From: Sphingomonas mali NBRC 15500
GTDB lineage: Bacteria > Pseudomonadota > Alphaproteobacteria > Sphingomonadales > Sphingomonadaceae
DNA length: 64,000 nucleotides
Assembly (NCBI RefSeq): GCF_001598415.1
Contig: NZ_BCYX01000004.1
Location: 62,001-126,000 of the forward strand
Reading direction: 5' to 3'
The notes under the pieces were generated by a model. That model was not told the DNA's origin. It was given only the letters and a program-made list of their open reading frames with translations, and made no database searches. Each line of letters starts with the position of its first letter. Positions within the stretch are counted from its first letter, which is position 1. The translations under genes and the position numbers were made by a program. Below are positions 39,430 through 47,928 of this stretch, piece after piece.

Positions 39430-40176
39430 ATGGCCGACGCTGCATCATCCCCCGTCAAATCGGCGACACGCACCCTCGACATCATCGAATATGTCGTGGC
39501 GCGCGACCGCCCCGTCGTCGCCCAGGAGATTGCGGCGGCCCTGGTCATCCCGGTCAGCAGCCTGTCCTATCTGCTCAACACGCTGATCGATCGCGGCTAT
39601 CTGGCGCGTGCCGGCCGCCGCTACACGGCAGGCCCCGGCCTCGCCCGGCTGCAGGCGCGCGCGCACGGCTTTTCGCTGGCCGAACGTGTCGCGCCGCTGG
39701 TCCGCTCGTTGCGCGTCCAGCTCAACGAAACCGCGTCCTTCTTCGTCCGCGTCGGCTGGGAAGTGGAGGCGCTGGTGACCGAAACCAGCGAGCATGCGTT
39801 GCGCTATGCCGTCCAGATGGGCACGCGGACTCCGCTCCACGGTTTCGCTGCGGGCAAGGCCATCCTGGCCGCTTTGCCTCAAGCCGAATTCGAAACCTAT
39901 CTCAGCGAGTCGGAGCGACGGGAATTCTCGCCCGCCACGATCACTGATGCCGATGCCCTGCGCGCCGAGATCGCTGCCATTCGCCGGACGGGCATTGCCC
40001 GGACGCGCGAGGAACATACACCAGGCATCCAGGGCATCGGTTGCGCCGTATCAATCGACGGCGAATTGCTCGGGGCGTTCAGCGTCGCGATTCCCTCGGT
40101 CCGGTTCGATGCCGAGGTGGAACGCCATGCCGCGGAATTGCTCAAGCGAACGGTGGCCTTGCTCGAAGCCGCCTGA
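39430..40176 (+). CDS. IclR-family regulator (DesX/DesR-like by position)
   Basis: 248 residues. Winged helix at about 8-65 (SATRTLDIIEYVVARDRPVV, SSLSYLLNTLIDRGYL), then the IclR effector domain with PLHGFAAGKAILAALPQAE and the conserved EEHTPGIQGIGCAVS. Lies just downstream of desA in tail-to-tail orientation. In SYK-6 the IclR-type DesX gene is located downstream of desA and controls it, and DesR, also IclR-type, controls ligM and desB. Which of the two this matches is not decidable by eye. Confidence 0.82.
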   Translation: MADAASSPVKSATRTLDIIEYVVARDRPVVAQEIAAALVIPVSSLSYLLNTLIDRGYLARAGRRYTAGPGLARLQARAHGFSLAERVAPLVRSLRVQLNETASFFVRVGWEVEALVTETSEHALRYAVQMGTRTPLHGFAAGKAILAALPQAEFETYLSESERREFSPATITDADALRAEIAAIRRTGIARTREEHTPGIQGIGCAVSIDGELLGAFSVAIPSVRFDAEVERHAAELLKRTVALLEAA

Positions 40177-40184
40177 CCGCATTC

Positions 40185-40208
40185 CCGGCGATGCGGAAAC
40201 ATCGCCGG
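40185..40208. terminator. Hairpin between convergent IclR gene and desA
   Basis: Perfect 9-bp stem CCGGCGATG / CATCGCCGG with a 6-base loop CGGAAA, located in the 51-bp gap between the two stop codons. Probable bidirectional terminator. Confidence 0.65.
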
Positions 40209-40227
40209 AAATGCCGGACGGACCTTG

Positions 40228-41625
40228 TCAGGTCAGTTGGTGGGTGCGCCAGCTCTCGGCATAGCTGTCGCGCGCGACCTCGGAATAGGGAACCGGCGCC
40301 ACGGTCGCCTTGATCTCGGTCTGGACATGGCGCTCGACCGTCGGCTTGCGCGTGCCGCCATCGGGCTCGCCCCATAACAGGGTGACCTCGGTGCCGGGCA
40401 CGGCGTGATCGGCTTCGACCATCGCCAGCGTCAGCATCCGCCCTTCATTGGCGCTATAGCTGATCCAGGTCGAAATACCGACCTGCTTTCCGTCCTTGAG
40501 CACCTGGTCATAGGGGTGCATCGAATAGACGGCGGACGGGAATTCCATATATTTAGCACGATCTCCTCGCGTGAATTGCGAGCTGATCACGCGCATCAGA
40601 TCCTCATTGTCGAGCGCCAGGGTAACCTTCTTGCGATGCGGCAGACCCGCCATCCGTTCCAGTGCGTCGCGGCCGATGAAATCATGGTCGAATTTGACGA
40701 ACGGACCATAGCCGAGATCCCATGGCGTCAGATAATAGCCCTCGATCGACTCGGGCACGAAGCTGCCGCCGATCGACGCCTTGCCTTCATAGCTATTGGC
40801 CGACAGCCATTCGCGGAAACCGCGCGTCCCCTCACCCGTATAGGTTGCGGGCAAGGGCGACGGAATCCAGCCCGATTCGATCGTGTTCGACGAATAGGTG
40901 CGGCCACCGACCAGCGCTAAACCGAACTCCTTGCCGGCGTCGATCAACGCGTTGCGCACGACGTCGTAATCGGCCCAGGGCCCGAACAGCTCGTAGCCCG
41001 GCTGCCCCGCCATGCCGTGGCGTAGCGCGCGCACTTCCTTTCCGGCGATCGCGAGCCGCGTCATGTGAAAGAATTTGAGGTCGGGCGGCGTCGCGCCCAT
41101 CGCCTTTTCCAGCGTTTTCATGGCGTTCGGCCCCTGAAGCTGGAACCGATAGGAACGGCGATTTTCCGGGTCGGGGCGGACCGCGGTACGCTCGTCGCGC
41201 GACACCGTGACGTTCCAGTTGCCGGTCGCCGCGTGATACTCGATCCATTCGATCGTCGGCGCGCGGCCGACCAGGTTGAACTTGTTTTCGTCGAGATAGA
41301 ACAGGATGACATCGCCGATGACATAGCCGTCCGGCGTCACCGGCACGAACTGCTTGGCGCGATCGGGCACGAATCCCTTGAAGCTGTTGACGCCGAGATG
41401 GTTGAGCATCGCGAACGCGTCGGGGCCCTCGACCGCCAGGTCGACCATATGGAACGATTGGTTGAACAGCACGCAGGTCTGCGCCCAGGCTTGCTGTTCG
41501 CTGCGCCAATTCGAATATTCGGCCGGCACGCCCGGATAGACGTTGGGCCCGCTTTGCTGGTTGCGCAGCAATTCGACGATATCGCCACTGGCATCCAGCA
41601 GCTGTTGCAGGGTCTGTTCGGTCAT
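40228..41625 (-). CDS. desA: Syringate O-demethylase DesA (THF-dependent; LigM paralog)
   Basis: Transfers a methoxy methyl group of syringate to tetrahydrofolate giving 3-O-methylgallate, which LigM or LigAB can process further. The 465-residue product shares the GcvT-like layout with ligM, but diagnostic segments follow DesA: RNQQSGPNVYPGVPAEYSNW, MLNHLGVNSFKGFVPDRAKQ, RAPTIEWIEYHAATGNWN, GYELFGPWADYD, LLWGEPDGGTRKPTVERHVQ. Start 41625 behind AAGGAGCGTGAG; an upstream in-frame extension is rejected. The alpha/beta hydrolase ends 1 bp before, so the pair is one unit. Substrate preference (syringate vs vanillate) is by resemblance only. Confidence 0.88.
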   Translation of the reverse strand: MTEQTLQQLLDASGDIVELLRNQQSGPNVYPGVPAEYSNWRSEQQAWAQTCVLFNQSFHMVDLAVEGPDAFAMLNHLGVNSFKGFVPDRAKQFVPVTPDGYVIGDVILFYLDENKFNLVGRAPTIEWIEYHAATGNWNVTVSRDERTAVRPDPENRRSYRFQLQGPNAMKTLEKAMGATPPDLKFFHMTRLAIAGKEVRALRHGMAGQPGYELFGPWADYDVVRNALIDAGKEFGLALVGGRTYSSNTIESGWIPSPLPATYTGEGTRGFREWLSANSYEGKASIGGSFVPESIEGYYLTPWDLGYGPFVKFDHDFIGRDALERMAGLPHRKKVTLALDNEDLMRVISSQFTRGDRAKYMEFPSAVYSMHPYDQVLKDGKQVGISTWISYSANEGRMLTLAMVEADHAVPGTEVTLLWGEPDGGTRKPTVERHVQTEIKATVAPVPYSEVARDSYAESWRTHQLT

Positions 41626-41626
41626 C

Positions 41627-42382
41627 TCACGCTCCTTCAGGACAATATGATATTGATGATGTGGCGGGCTGTTCGAGCCAGTCCGCGATCGCCGCATTGA
41701 GTGCGTCGGGCCGTTCGGCGGGCAGCATGTGCCCCGCCCCGTCGATTACCGCCAAGCGCGCGTCAAGGATGAGCGCGGCAATCGCCTCGTGCTGGGCGGG
41801 CGGGCTCCAGCGATCCTCGCTGCCGACCGCGACCAGTGTCGGACAGCCGATAGCCGGCAACAGGCTCTCGACCTCGGGCCGCGACAGCAACGCGGCGATC
41901 TGCGCCTCGAAACGCGCCAGGCCGGCGTCGACGCACATTGCGTGAAGCTCTTCGTATAGATCGTCCCGCGGCCGCGACGGCGCGATCATCGGCGGCAGCC
42001 AGGCATCGACCAGCGCCACCATGCCGCGCTTCCGCCCAAGATCGCGCAGCGCGTAGCGCTTGGCCGCCTCTCCTTCCCCCGGCAGGTGGACGCCGGTGCT
42101 GAGCAATGCCAGCCGATCGACTCGATCGCCCGCGGATCGCACGATTTCCAACGCCACGCGCGCGCCCATCGAATGACCGAGCAGCGCGAAGCGCGCCGGA
42201 GCGACGTCGAGCACGCGCCGCGCCATATCCTCCAGCGTGTCGGCATCGCCATAATCGGGCGCCGGCCACGCCTGGGCGAAGGCCCCCGCTTGCGCCGCGA
42301 AGATGCGCGAATCACAGATCAGTCCCGGCAGCATCAAGAGCGGGAGAGGTTCGGCGGCAGGCTCATATAACTTCACGGACAT
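41627..42382 (-). CDS. Alpha/beta hydrolase upstream of desA
   Basis: 251 residues from ATG 42382 (MSVKLYEPAAEP); a GTG at 42433 would add 17 residues. Visible are LLMLPGLICDSRIF (oxyanion region), the nucleophile elbow G-H-S-M-G-A, GSEDRWSP near 205 with the acid, and IDGAGHMLPAERP with the catalytic His. Its stop is 1 bp before the desA start and its 3' end carries the desA Shine-Dalgarno, so the two are coupled. Possibly an esterase that frees syringate or vanillate. Substrate not readable. Confidence 0.8.
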   Translation of the reverse strand: MSVKLYEPAAEPLPLLMLPGLICDSRIFAAQAGAFAQAWPAPDYGDADTLEDMARRVLDVAPARFALLGHSMGARVALEIVRSAGDRVDRLALLSTGVHLPGEGEAAKRYALRDLGRKRGMVALVDAWLPPMIAPSRPRDDLYEELHAMCVDAGLARFEAQIAALLSRPEVESLLPAIGCPTLVAVGSEDRWSPPAQHEAIAALILDARLAVIDGAGHMLPAERPDALNAAIADWLEQPATSSISYCPEGA

Positions 42383-42387
42383 GAAGT

Positions 42388-42403
42388 TTTCATCTATACG
42401 AAA
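42388..42403. promoter_or_regulatory. Possible IclR-type operator in the desA/metF divergent gap
   Basis: TTTC-ATCTATAC-GAAA, an imperfect 16-bp palindrome. It lies immediately upstream of the hydrolase-desA unit and 66 bp before metF. The ATCTATAC core recurs at 38195. Control by the IclR gene at 39430 is inferred from position. Confidence 0.4.
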
Positions 42404-42468
42404 TATCAAAGTCGCGATAGAGGGTATCGACACGCGGCAGTCGAAACCGCGGAAGAGCGAGAGGGCCT

Positions 42469-43341
42469 ATGGGAATTCCTGTCCTGCACCCCGCCTGGAC
42501 GCGGCCGGCCAACGGCATGACCGACGGCTATTCGCTCGAAATGACGGCCAAGGACCGCCCCGCTTTGTACGAGGTGGCCAATGCCATCGCGCCCGAAACG
42601 CCGGTCGCGATAACGTTCCTGCCCAACGAAACGATGGACGCCCGGATCGAAGCGGCGATCGGCCTGCGCGCGCTCGGCTTCGAGCCGATGCCGCACCTGT
42701 CGGCACGTCGGATCGCGTCGCGCGAGGAATTGGCGCAGATGGTGGCGCGGACGACCGCCGAGGCCGGCGTGCGCCGCGTCTTCCTGGTCGCCGGTGACCC
42801 GCCGGTTCCTGCCGGACCGTTCGCGGATACGATGTCGCTGATCGACACCGGCCTGTTCGAACAGCACGGCATCCAGGCGATCGGCATCGCCGGTCATCCC
42901 GAGGGACACCCGGCGATGGATGAAGCCGCGCGCTGGGAAGCGCTGGCAACCAAGCATGCGGCGATCACCGAACGCGGCATGGCAACGCTGATCGTCACGC
43001 AATTCGCCTTCGACGCAGCGCCGATCCTCGCCTGGCTGGCGGAGCTTCGCGCGCGGGGAATCGACTGCCCGGTCCGGATCGGCGTGCCGGGGCCGGCCGG
43101 GATCAAGACCTTGCTGCGCTATGCTGCCCACTGCGGAGTCGGCGCGTCGGCAACGGTGATGGCCAAATATGGCATCTCGCTCGGCCGCCTGCTCGGTTCG
43201 GCTGGACCCGACCGGCTGGTCGCCGATTTCGAGCGCGGGCTAACGCCGGCGCACGGCGCGGTGCGGCTGCATTTCTACCCCTTTGGCGGGCTCGCCCGAA
43301 CGGTCGAGTGGATCAACAATTATCGAGCCGGGTCGCGTTGA
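42469..43341 (+). CDS. metF: Methylenetetrahydrofolate reductase MetF
   Basis: FAD-dependent interconversion of 5-methyl-THF and 5,10-methylene-THF. In O-demethylating sphingomonads it runs toward methylene-THF to recycle the LigM/DesA product. 290 residues with the TIM-barrel landmarks VAITFLPNET, PHLSARRIASREEL, VFLVAGDPP, IGIAGHPEGHP, TQFAFDA and IGVPGPAG. ATG behind AGAGGG. First of metF-purU-folB-orf134 and divergent from the hydrolase-desA unit. Confidence 0.93.
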   Translation: MGIPVLHPAWTRPANGMTDGYSLEMTAKDRPALYEVANAIAPETPVAITFLPNETMDARIEAAIGLRALGFEPMPHLSARRIASREELAQMVARTTAEAGVRRVFLVAGDPPVPAGPFADTMSLIDTGLFEQHGIQAIGIAGHPEGHPAMDEAARWEALATKHAAITERGMATLIVTQFAFDAAPILAWLAELRARGIDCPVRIGVPGPAGIKTLLRYAAHCGVGASATVMAKYGISLGRLLGSAGPDRLVADFERGLTPAHGAVRLHFYPFGGLARTVEWINNYRAGSR

Positions 43342-43368
43342 CCGGGCGTCGTTCTTGCGGAGTCTGAC

Positions 43369-44223
43369 GTGAATCCAACCTTCGTCCTGCGGTTGTCCTG
43401 CGCCGATCGGCCGGGCCTCGTCGCCAAGGTCGCAACCGTGCTCGCCGATCATGGCGCGAACATCACCGACGCGCAGCAATTCGACGATCCCGCCACCGGC
43501 CGCTTCTTCATGCGCGTCGTGTTCGTCGTGACGGGCGGCGGCGGCATTGACGATGTGCGGGCCGCTTTCGCTCCCGTGGGGACGGCGATCGACGCGGATT
43601 GGGCGATCCACGATGCCGCCGAGCTCAAACGCGTGCTGCTGATGGTGTCGAAATTCGACCATTGCCTGGGCGACTTGCTCTATCGCCGGCGCATCGGCGA
43701 ATTGCCGATGGATGTCGTAGCGATCGTCTCCAATCATCCCAAGACCGCGCTCCATACCACGATGATCGGCGACATCCCGTTCCACCATCTGCCGGTGACG
43801 AAGGAGAACAAGCCCGAGCAGGAAGCGGCGCTCAAGCGGATCGTCGACGAAACGGGCGCCGAGCTCATCGTGCTCGCCCGCTACATGCAGATTCTGTCCG
43901 ACGACCTCAGCCGGTTCCTGTCGGGCCGCTGCATCAACATCCATCACAGCTTCCTGCCCGGGTTCAAGGGCGCCAAGCCCTATCACCAGGCTCATGAGCG
44001 CGGCGTCAAGATGATCGGCGCCACCGCGCATTACGTCACCGCCGATCTCGACGAGGGACCGATCATCGCCCAGGATGTCGAGCCGATCAGCCATGCCGAT
44101 ACGCCCGACGACCTTGTCCGCAAGGGGCGCGACATCGAACGGCGCGTGCTGGCGGCGGCGGTCGCCTATCACCTCCAGGACCGGGTGTTGCTCAATGGCA
44201 ACCGCACCGTCGTTTTTCGATAG
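43369..44223 (+). CDS. purU: Formyltetrahydrofolate deformylase PurU
   Basis: Hydrolyses 10-formyl-THF to formate and free THF. 284 residues. An N-terminal ACT domain ([20 protein letters not shown]) is followed by a formyltransferase-fold domain with [41 protein letters not shown] and a C-terminal [19 protein letters not shown] holding the catalytic Asp. GTG start at 43369 behind GCGGAG. Lying after metF, it would regenerate THF for the demethylases and hand formate to the Fds dehydrogenase. Confidence 0.95.
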   Translation: MNPTFVLRLSCADRPGLVAKVATVLADHGANITDAQQFDDPATGRFFMRVVFVVTGGGGIDDVRAAFAPVGTAIDADWAIHDAAELKRVLLMVSKFDHCLGDLLYRRRIGELPMDVVAIVSNHPKTALHTTMIGDIPFHHLPVTKENKPEQEAALKRIVDETGAELIVLARYMQILSDDLSRFLSGRCINIHHSFLPGFKGAKPYHQAHERGVKMIGATAHYVTADLDEGPIIAQDVEPISHADTPDDLVRKGRDIERRVLAAAVAYHLQDRVLLNGNRTVVFR

Positions 44224-44242
44224 CGCGCCGCGCGACGCCGCG

Positions 44243-44635
44243 ATGTCGCGGTCGATCCGCGACCTTTATGCGCTCGCCACTCATGTCCGCGTCGACGGCT
44301 TGCGGATTTCCGCGCGCATCGGGATCAATCCGGACGAACGCGGGCGGCGGCAACCCTTGCTCGTTTCCGTTGACCTCCAACTCTCGGACAAGGGGGCGGT
44401 CGGTTCGCTCGGCCAGTCGGTCGATTATCGCCGGATCGCCGCCGAAGCGGAGGATCTCGGGTCGGACCATATCGAGTTGATCGAGACCTACGCTCTCCTG
44501 CTCGGCGAACGCTGCCTCGAACTCGGGCCGGTGGAACGCGCCGAGATCATCGTCGCGAAGCCCGAGGCCCTGCCCGACGGCACCGCCTCGGTCCGGATAT
44601 CGCTGACGCGCCAGGAGCGGCACGATGGGCAATGA
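44243..44635 (+). CDS. folB: Dihydroneopterin aldolase FolB
   Basis: Folate-synthesis enzyme (dihydroneopterin to 6-hydroxymethyl-dihydropterin). ~130 residues: RVDGLRISARIGINPDERGR, RQPLLVSVDLQLSD, SVDYRRIAAEAEDL, HIELIETYALLLGERCLELG (with the Glu/Tyr of the active site), EIIVAKPEALPDGTASVRIS. I chose ATG 44243; an in-frame ATG at 44195 would overlap purU by 29 bp. Its presence suggests that THF supply itself is boosted with demethylation. It overlaps the next gene by 11 bp. Confidence 0.85.
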   Translation: MSRSIRDLYALATHVRVDGLRISARIGINPDERGRRQPLLVSVDLQLSDKGAVGSLGQSVDYRRIAAEAEDLGSDHIELIETYALLLGERCLELGPVERAEIIVAKPEALPDGTASVRISLTRQERHDGQ

Positions 44636-45029
44636 CATCGCGGCTTCCGGTAGCCATGGCGAGCCAGCGTGCCGGCAATACCGGCTGCGGCGCTTTTCCT
44701 TCCGGTTCGGGATCAATCCCGACGCACAGCGTGTCCTGGCGGATCTTGCACGCCAGCTGACGCTGCAAATCCATGGCGTCGAAAGCTGCGACCTGGCGTT
44801 CGACCGCGCGTCCAATCAGTGGGTCGAATATACGATTCGAACCGATCGCTGCCCGGCCGGCGAGGAAATATCGCCCGACGCCGCCAGGGCGCTGCTGGCG
44901 CGGCTTCGCGCGCAGGAACTGGGCGAGGACTATCTGGCGCCCTGCCCCTCGGTCGCCAGAACGACGCAAATCGAACCAGCGGCAGAGACGATGTCGGACG
45001 AAAAACGAGATCGGTTGGGCGCCGGATGA
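44625..45029 (+). CDS. Protein of unknown function after folB
   Basis: 134 residues, not recognised. It starts MGNDIAASGSHGEPACRQYR, has a mid-section RFGINPDAQRVLADLARQLT and VESCDLAFDRASNQWVEYTI, and a polar C-terminal tail. There is no signal peptide or membrane helix; four Cys are spread out. Its start overlaps folB by 11 bp, so it is the fourth gene of the metF-purU-folB transcript. That position suggests a C1 or folate accessory role. No function can be claimed. Confidence 0.6.
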   Translation: MGNDIAASGSHGEPACRQYRLRRFSFRFGINPDAQRVLADLARQLTLQIHGVESCDLAFDRASNQWVEYTIRTDRCPAGEEISPDAARALLARLRAQELGEDYLAPCPSVARTTQIEPAAETMSDEKRDRLGAG

Positions 45030-45052
45030 AGACAGGCATTCCCGTTCGGAAA

Positions 45053-45073
45053 ATTGTATGTAAGACACACAGA
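45053..45073. promoter_or_regulatory. Operator-like palindrome upstream of the AMP-forming CoA ligase
   Basis: Left half ATTGTATGT matches well; right half ACACACAGA is weak; spacer AAG (13 of 18). It lies 92 bp before the ligase start in the 135-bp intergenic gap. Confidence 0.42.
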
Positions 45074-45164
45074 CGAATCCGACTGCATGCCGGCAGGAAC
45101 GGGCCGAGCCCGGACTGCGGAAGCGTTCGATAACGATAAGGTATAGCGCAGGGAGAGAGCGGCG

Positions 45165-46727
45165 ATGCGCAACATCGATTATTTCGACAAGCAGGCGCGG
45201 CTGCACCCCGACCGTATCCTGCTCATCGCCGGCGACGAGCGCTACACTTATGCCGAGATGGCGACGCTGTCGCAGCGACTGGCCGGCGCGCTGATCGCGG
45301 ATGGCCTGGAGCGCCAGGAAGCGGTCGCGGTCATGTCGCCCAATCACGGCTCGGTGCTGATCGCGATGCTCGGGCTGTGGCGCGCGGATGCCGCCTGGAT
45401 TCCGGTCAACACGCGCAACGCGCTCGACGCCAATATCCAATATCTCAACTATGTCCGCGCCAGCTGGCTATTCTATCATTCCAGCTATGCCGCCGACGCT
45501 CACGCCGTCGCGCGGCAAGTGCCCACGATCCGGCGCCTGATCTGCCTCGATGCCGAGGAAAGCGGCAATGCCTCCCTCGCCGATTACATGCTGCCGGAGA
45601 GTTCGCCACCGGTGCCCGATGGCGGCGATCCGACCGGCAATGGCGAGGATCTGGCCGCCATCATCGCCACCGGCGGAACCACCGGGCCGGCCAAGGGCGT
45701 GCGCGTGCTCAACCGTAGCTGGGGCACGATGCTGGAGACGATCGCATATCTGATGCCCGCCGAGGCGCCGGTATTCCTCGCCACCGCGCCGCTGACCCAT
45801 GCCGCCGGTCCCTTCACCATGGCGGGCATCGCGATGGGCGCGACGGTAGTGGTGCTGTCCGGCTTCGAGGCCGATACCGTGATGGCGGCGATCGGCAAGC
45901 ACCGCGTGACCCATATGTTCCTTCCGCCGACCGCTCTCTACGCGATGCTCGCCCATCCGCGCGTCGGCGAATTCGATTATTCGAGCATGCGCTATTTCCT
46001 GCTCGCCGGATCGCCCGTTTCGCCCGACAAGCTGCGCCAGGCGGTCGGCGTGTTCGGCCCTTGCATGTGCCAGAGCTATGGGCAGACAGAATGTCATCTC
46101 GTCGCTACCTGGCTGTCACCCGAGGTCGTTGCGGCGGCCGCGCGCGGCGAACATCCCGAACGGTTGGGAAGCTGCGGCACCGCGACGCTTTCGGTGCGGG
46201 TCGAGTTGATGGATGATGATGGCAACATCCTGCCGACCGGCGAAGCGGGCGAGATCGTCGCGCGCGGCGGCATCGTCGGCGGCGGTTATTTCGAGCTGCC
46301 CGAGGCGAGTGCTGAGGCCTGGGAGCATGGCTGGCATCATACCGGCGACGTCGGCCGGCGCGACGAGCACGGTTTCTATTATATCGTCGACCGCAAGAAG
46401 GACATGATCGTCTCGGGCGGGTTCAACGTCTTCCCGGTCGAGGTCGAGGCGGCGATCATGGAACTGCCCGAGGTGATCGACGCCGCGGTCATCGGCGTAC
46501 CCGATGAGAAATGGGGCGAAGCTGTGACGGCTTTGGTCGTGCTGTTGCCTGGACGGTCGCTCGATGCAGAGGCGATCCGCGCGCATTGCAAGGCGCAATT
46601 GGGCAGCGTGAAGGCTCCCAAGACCGTGCTGTTCCGCGCCGAATTGCCGCGCACACCGGTCGGCAAACCCGACAAGAAGGCGATGCGCGCCGAATTCTGG
46701 TCGGACACGGGCCGCAACGTTAATTGA
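45165..46727 (+). CDS. AMP-forming acyl-/aryl-CoA ligase
   Basis: 520 residues, class I adenylate-forming enzyme. The AMP-binding P-loop IIATGGTTGPAKGV is near 165, A5-like SYGQTECHLV, HTGDVGRRDEHGFYYIVDRKKD (hinge), SGGFNVFPVEVE and the catalytic Lys in TPVGKPDKK. The substrate is not readable; a phenylpropanoid, benzoate or side-chain acid is likely from context. Distinct from the NDP-forming FerA, so the locus has two chemically different CoA-activating enzymes. Start behind AGGGAGAG; convergent with the AraC regulator. Confidence 0.88.
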   Translation: MRNIDYFDKQARLHPDRILLIAGDERYTYAEMATLSQRLAGALIADGLERQEAVAVMSPNHGSVLIAMLGLWRADAAWIPVNTRNALDANIQYLNYVRASWLFYHSSYAADAHAVARQVPTIRRLICLDAEESGNASLADYMLPESSPPVPDGGDPTGNGEDLAAIIATGGTTGPAKGVRVLNRSWGTMLETIAYLMPAEAPVFLATAPLTHAAGPFTMAGIAMGATVVVLSGFEADTVMAAIGKHRVTHMFLPPTALYAMLAHPRVGEFDYSSMRYFLLAGSPVSPDKLRQAVGVFGPCMCQSYGQTECHLVATWLSPEVVAAAARGEHPERLGSCGTATLSVRVELMDDDGNILPTGEAGEIVARGGIVGGGYFELPEASAEAWEHGWHHTGDVGRRDEHGFYYIVDRKKDMIVSGGFNVFPVEVEAAIMELPEVIDAAVIGVPDEKWGEAVTALVVLLPGRSLDAEAIRAHCKAQLGSVKAPKTVLFRAELPRTPVGKPDKKAMRAEFWSDTGRNVN

Positions 46728-46785
46728 TCGGACGGGACGCGGGCACCCTCGAGAGGGCGCATGTCGCTGGCTTGGGATCTATTCT

Positions 46786-47691
46786 CTAGGCCCGGTCGCG
46801 CCAGGCGCTCGGCGTCTCGCCGAAGCGGCGGCGGAAGCACCGGCTGAAAAAGGCGGAATCGGAAAAGCCGATATCGAACGCGATCTGCGTCACCGACCGT
46901 CCGTCGCGCCGTCTGAGCGCTTCCGCCGCGCGCTGCAGGCGCTGCTCGGCGATGAAGCCGGTCGGCGTCGCGGCGACATGGCGCGCGAACGCCTTTTGCA
47001 CCGCGCGTGCGCCCAGACCCGTCATCTCGGCGATTCGCGCCGTGCCCAGATCCGGATCGTGAAGATGTGAGAGAGCGTAATCGACCGGGTCGCGCGACGG
47101 CTCGGCCTCTCGCGCGGTGCCACGAAGACATGCCATCCGGGCAAGATCCGCGAGCACGGTATCGACTCCCTGCTCGAGCCGGTCGAGCTTCGCGCGCTCG
47201 ACCCACAACCCCTCGAGCATCCTGCCGAACAGCGCGACGTGTGGGTCTTGCCCGTCTAGCTTATGCGCGTGCCAGTCGCGCGAGGCCGCTTCGGCGCCCA
47301 GCATCGGCGCCGGAACATGGACGACCAGGCAGTCATTCGTGTCGGAAATATCGATCGTATAGGGCGTGGCTTCATCCGCGATGACGATATCCCCTCCCCC
47401 CGCGATGGCGACGCGGCCTGCTTGCGTCATCGTCAGCCGGCCGCGGCGCTGAAGGTGGAAAACCAGATTGCGATCGTCGCGGACATCGCGTGCGCGCTCC
47501 ACGCGGGCGCGGTCGCTGCGCGCATGCGCCACCGCCACATTGCCGATCGACCAGCGCGCCAGGTCCGCGCGAATCCCGGCGGGTACATCGGCGACCATGC
47601 CGGGAAAGGTCTCGGCGACCAGCGAACGCCAGAAATCCTGCCGCCGCTCGTGCGGCACCATGCGGGTGGTGAATAGCTCGACCGCGCTCAA
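46786..47691 (-). CDS. AraC-family transcriptional regulator
   Basis: 301 residues from a TTG start at 47691 (LSAVELFTTRMVPHERRQDF) behind GGCAGG; an in-frame ATG at 47877 adds 62 unlikely residues. N-terminal AraC-binding-like domain, C-terminal double HTH: DPDLGTARIAEMTGLGARAV and SVTQIAFDIGFSDSAFFSRC, then FRRRFGETPSAWR. Likely activator for the flanking SDR or the CoA ligase. An operator-like palindrome lies about 170 bp upstream of its start. Confidence 0.85.
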   Translation of the reverse strand: MSAVELFTTRMVPHERRQDFWRSLVAETFPGMVADVPAGIRADLARWSIGNVAVAHARSDRARVERARDVRDDRNLVFHLQRRGRLTMTQAGRVAIAGGGDIVIADEATPYTIDISDTNDCLVVHVPAPMLGAEAASRDWHAHKLDGQDPHVALFGRMLEGLWVERAKLDRLEQGVDTVLADLARMACLRGTAREAEPSRDPVDYALSHLHDPDLGTARIAEMTGLGARAVQKAFARHVAATPTGFIAEQRLQRAAEALRRRDGRSVTQIAFDIGFSDSAFFSRCFRRRFGETPSAWRDRA

Positions 47692-47861
47692 CAGACTTGC
47701 CCTGCCGGCTCGGCAGGCAAGGAAATGCCGCCGGCGCCTGCCGGGCCTCCCTCCGCATCGCGCCACGGCGCGTCGTACAAGCGATCCATCGCCCCTCCCG
47801 CTCACCGGTCGCACCGGACGAACAAATATCTTCCCCGGTCTACGCCGGGCTGACGAACAGC

Positions 47862-47882
47862 ATTGTATCCCTATCATACTGT
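47862..47882. promoter_or_regulatory. Operator-like palindrome upstream of the AraC gene
   Basis: Half-sites ATTGTATCC and TCATACTGT around CTA (14 of 18). It lies between the SDR 3' end and the AraC start, on the promoter side of the regulator. Confidence 0.45.
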
Positions 47883-47928
47883 CTGCACAAGCGGAGGGCG
47901 CAAGGCAGCGCTCGTGGAGCGCCGGACC

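Noticed and set aside
40228..41625. Calling this gene a second LigM
   Set aside because: Segments such as GPNVYPGVPAEYSNW and LNHLGVNSFK follow DesA, while 22029 follows LigM. The split into LigM plus DesA is the better reading.
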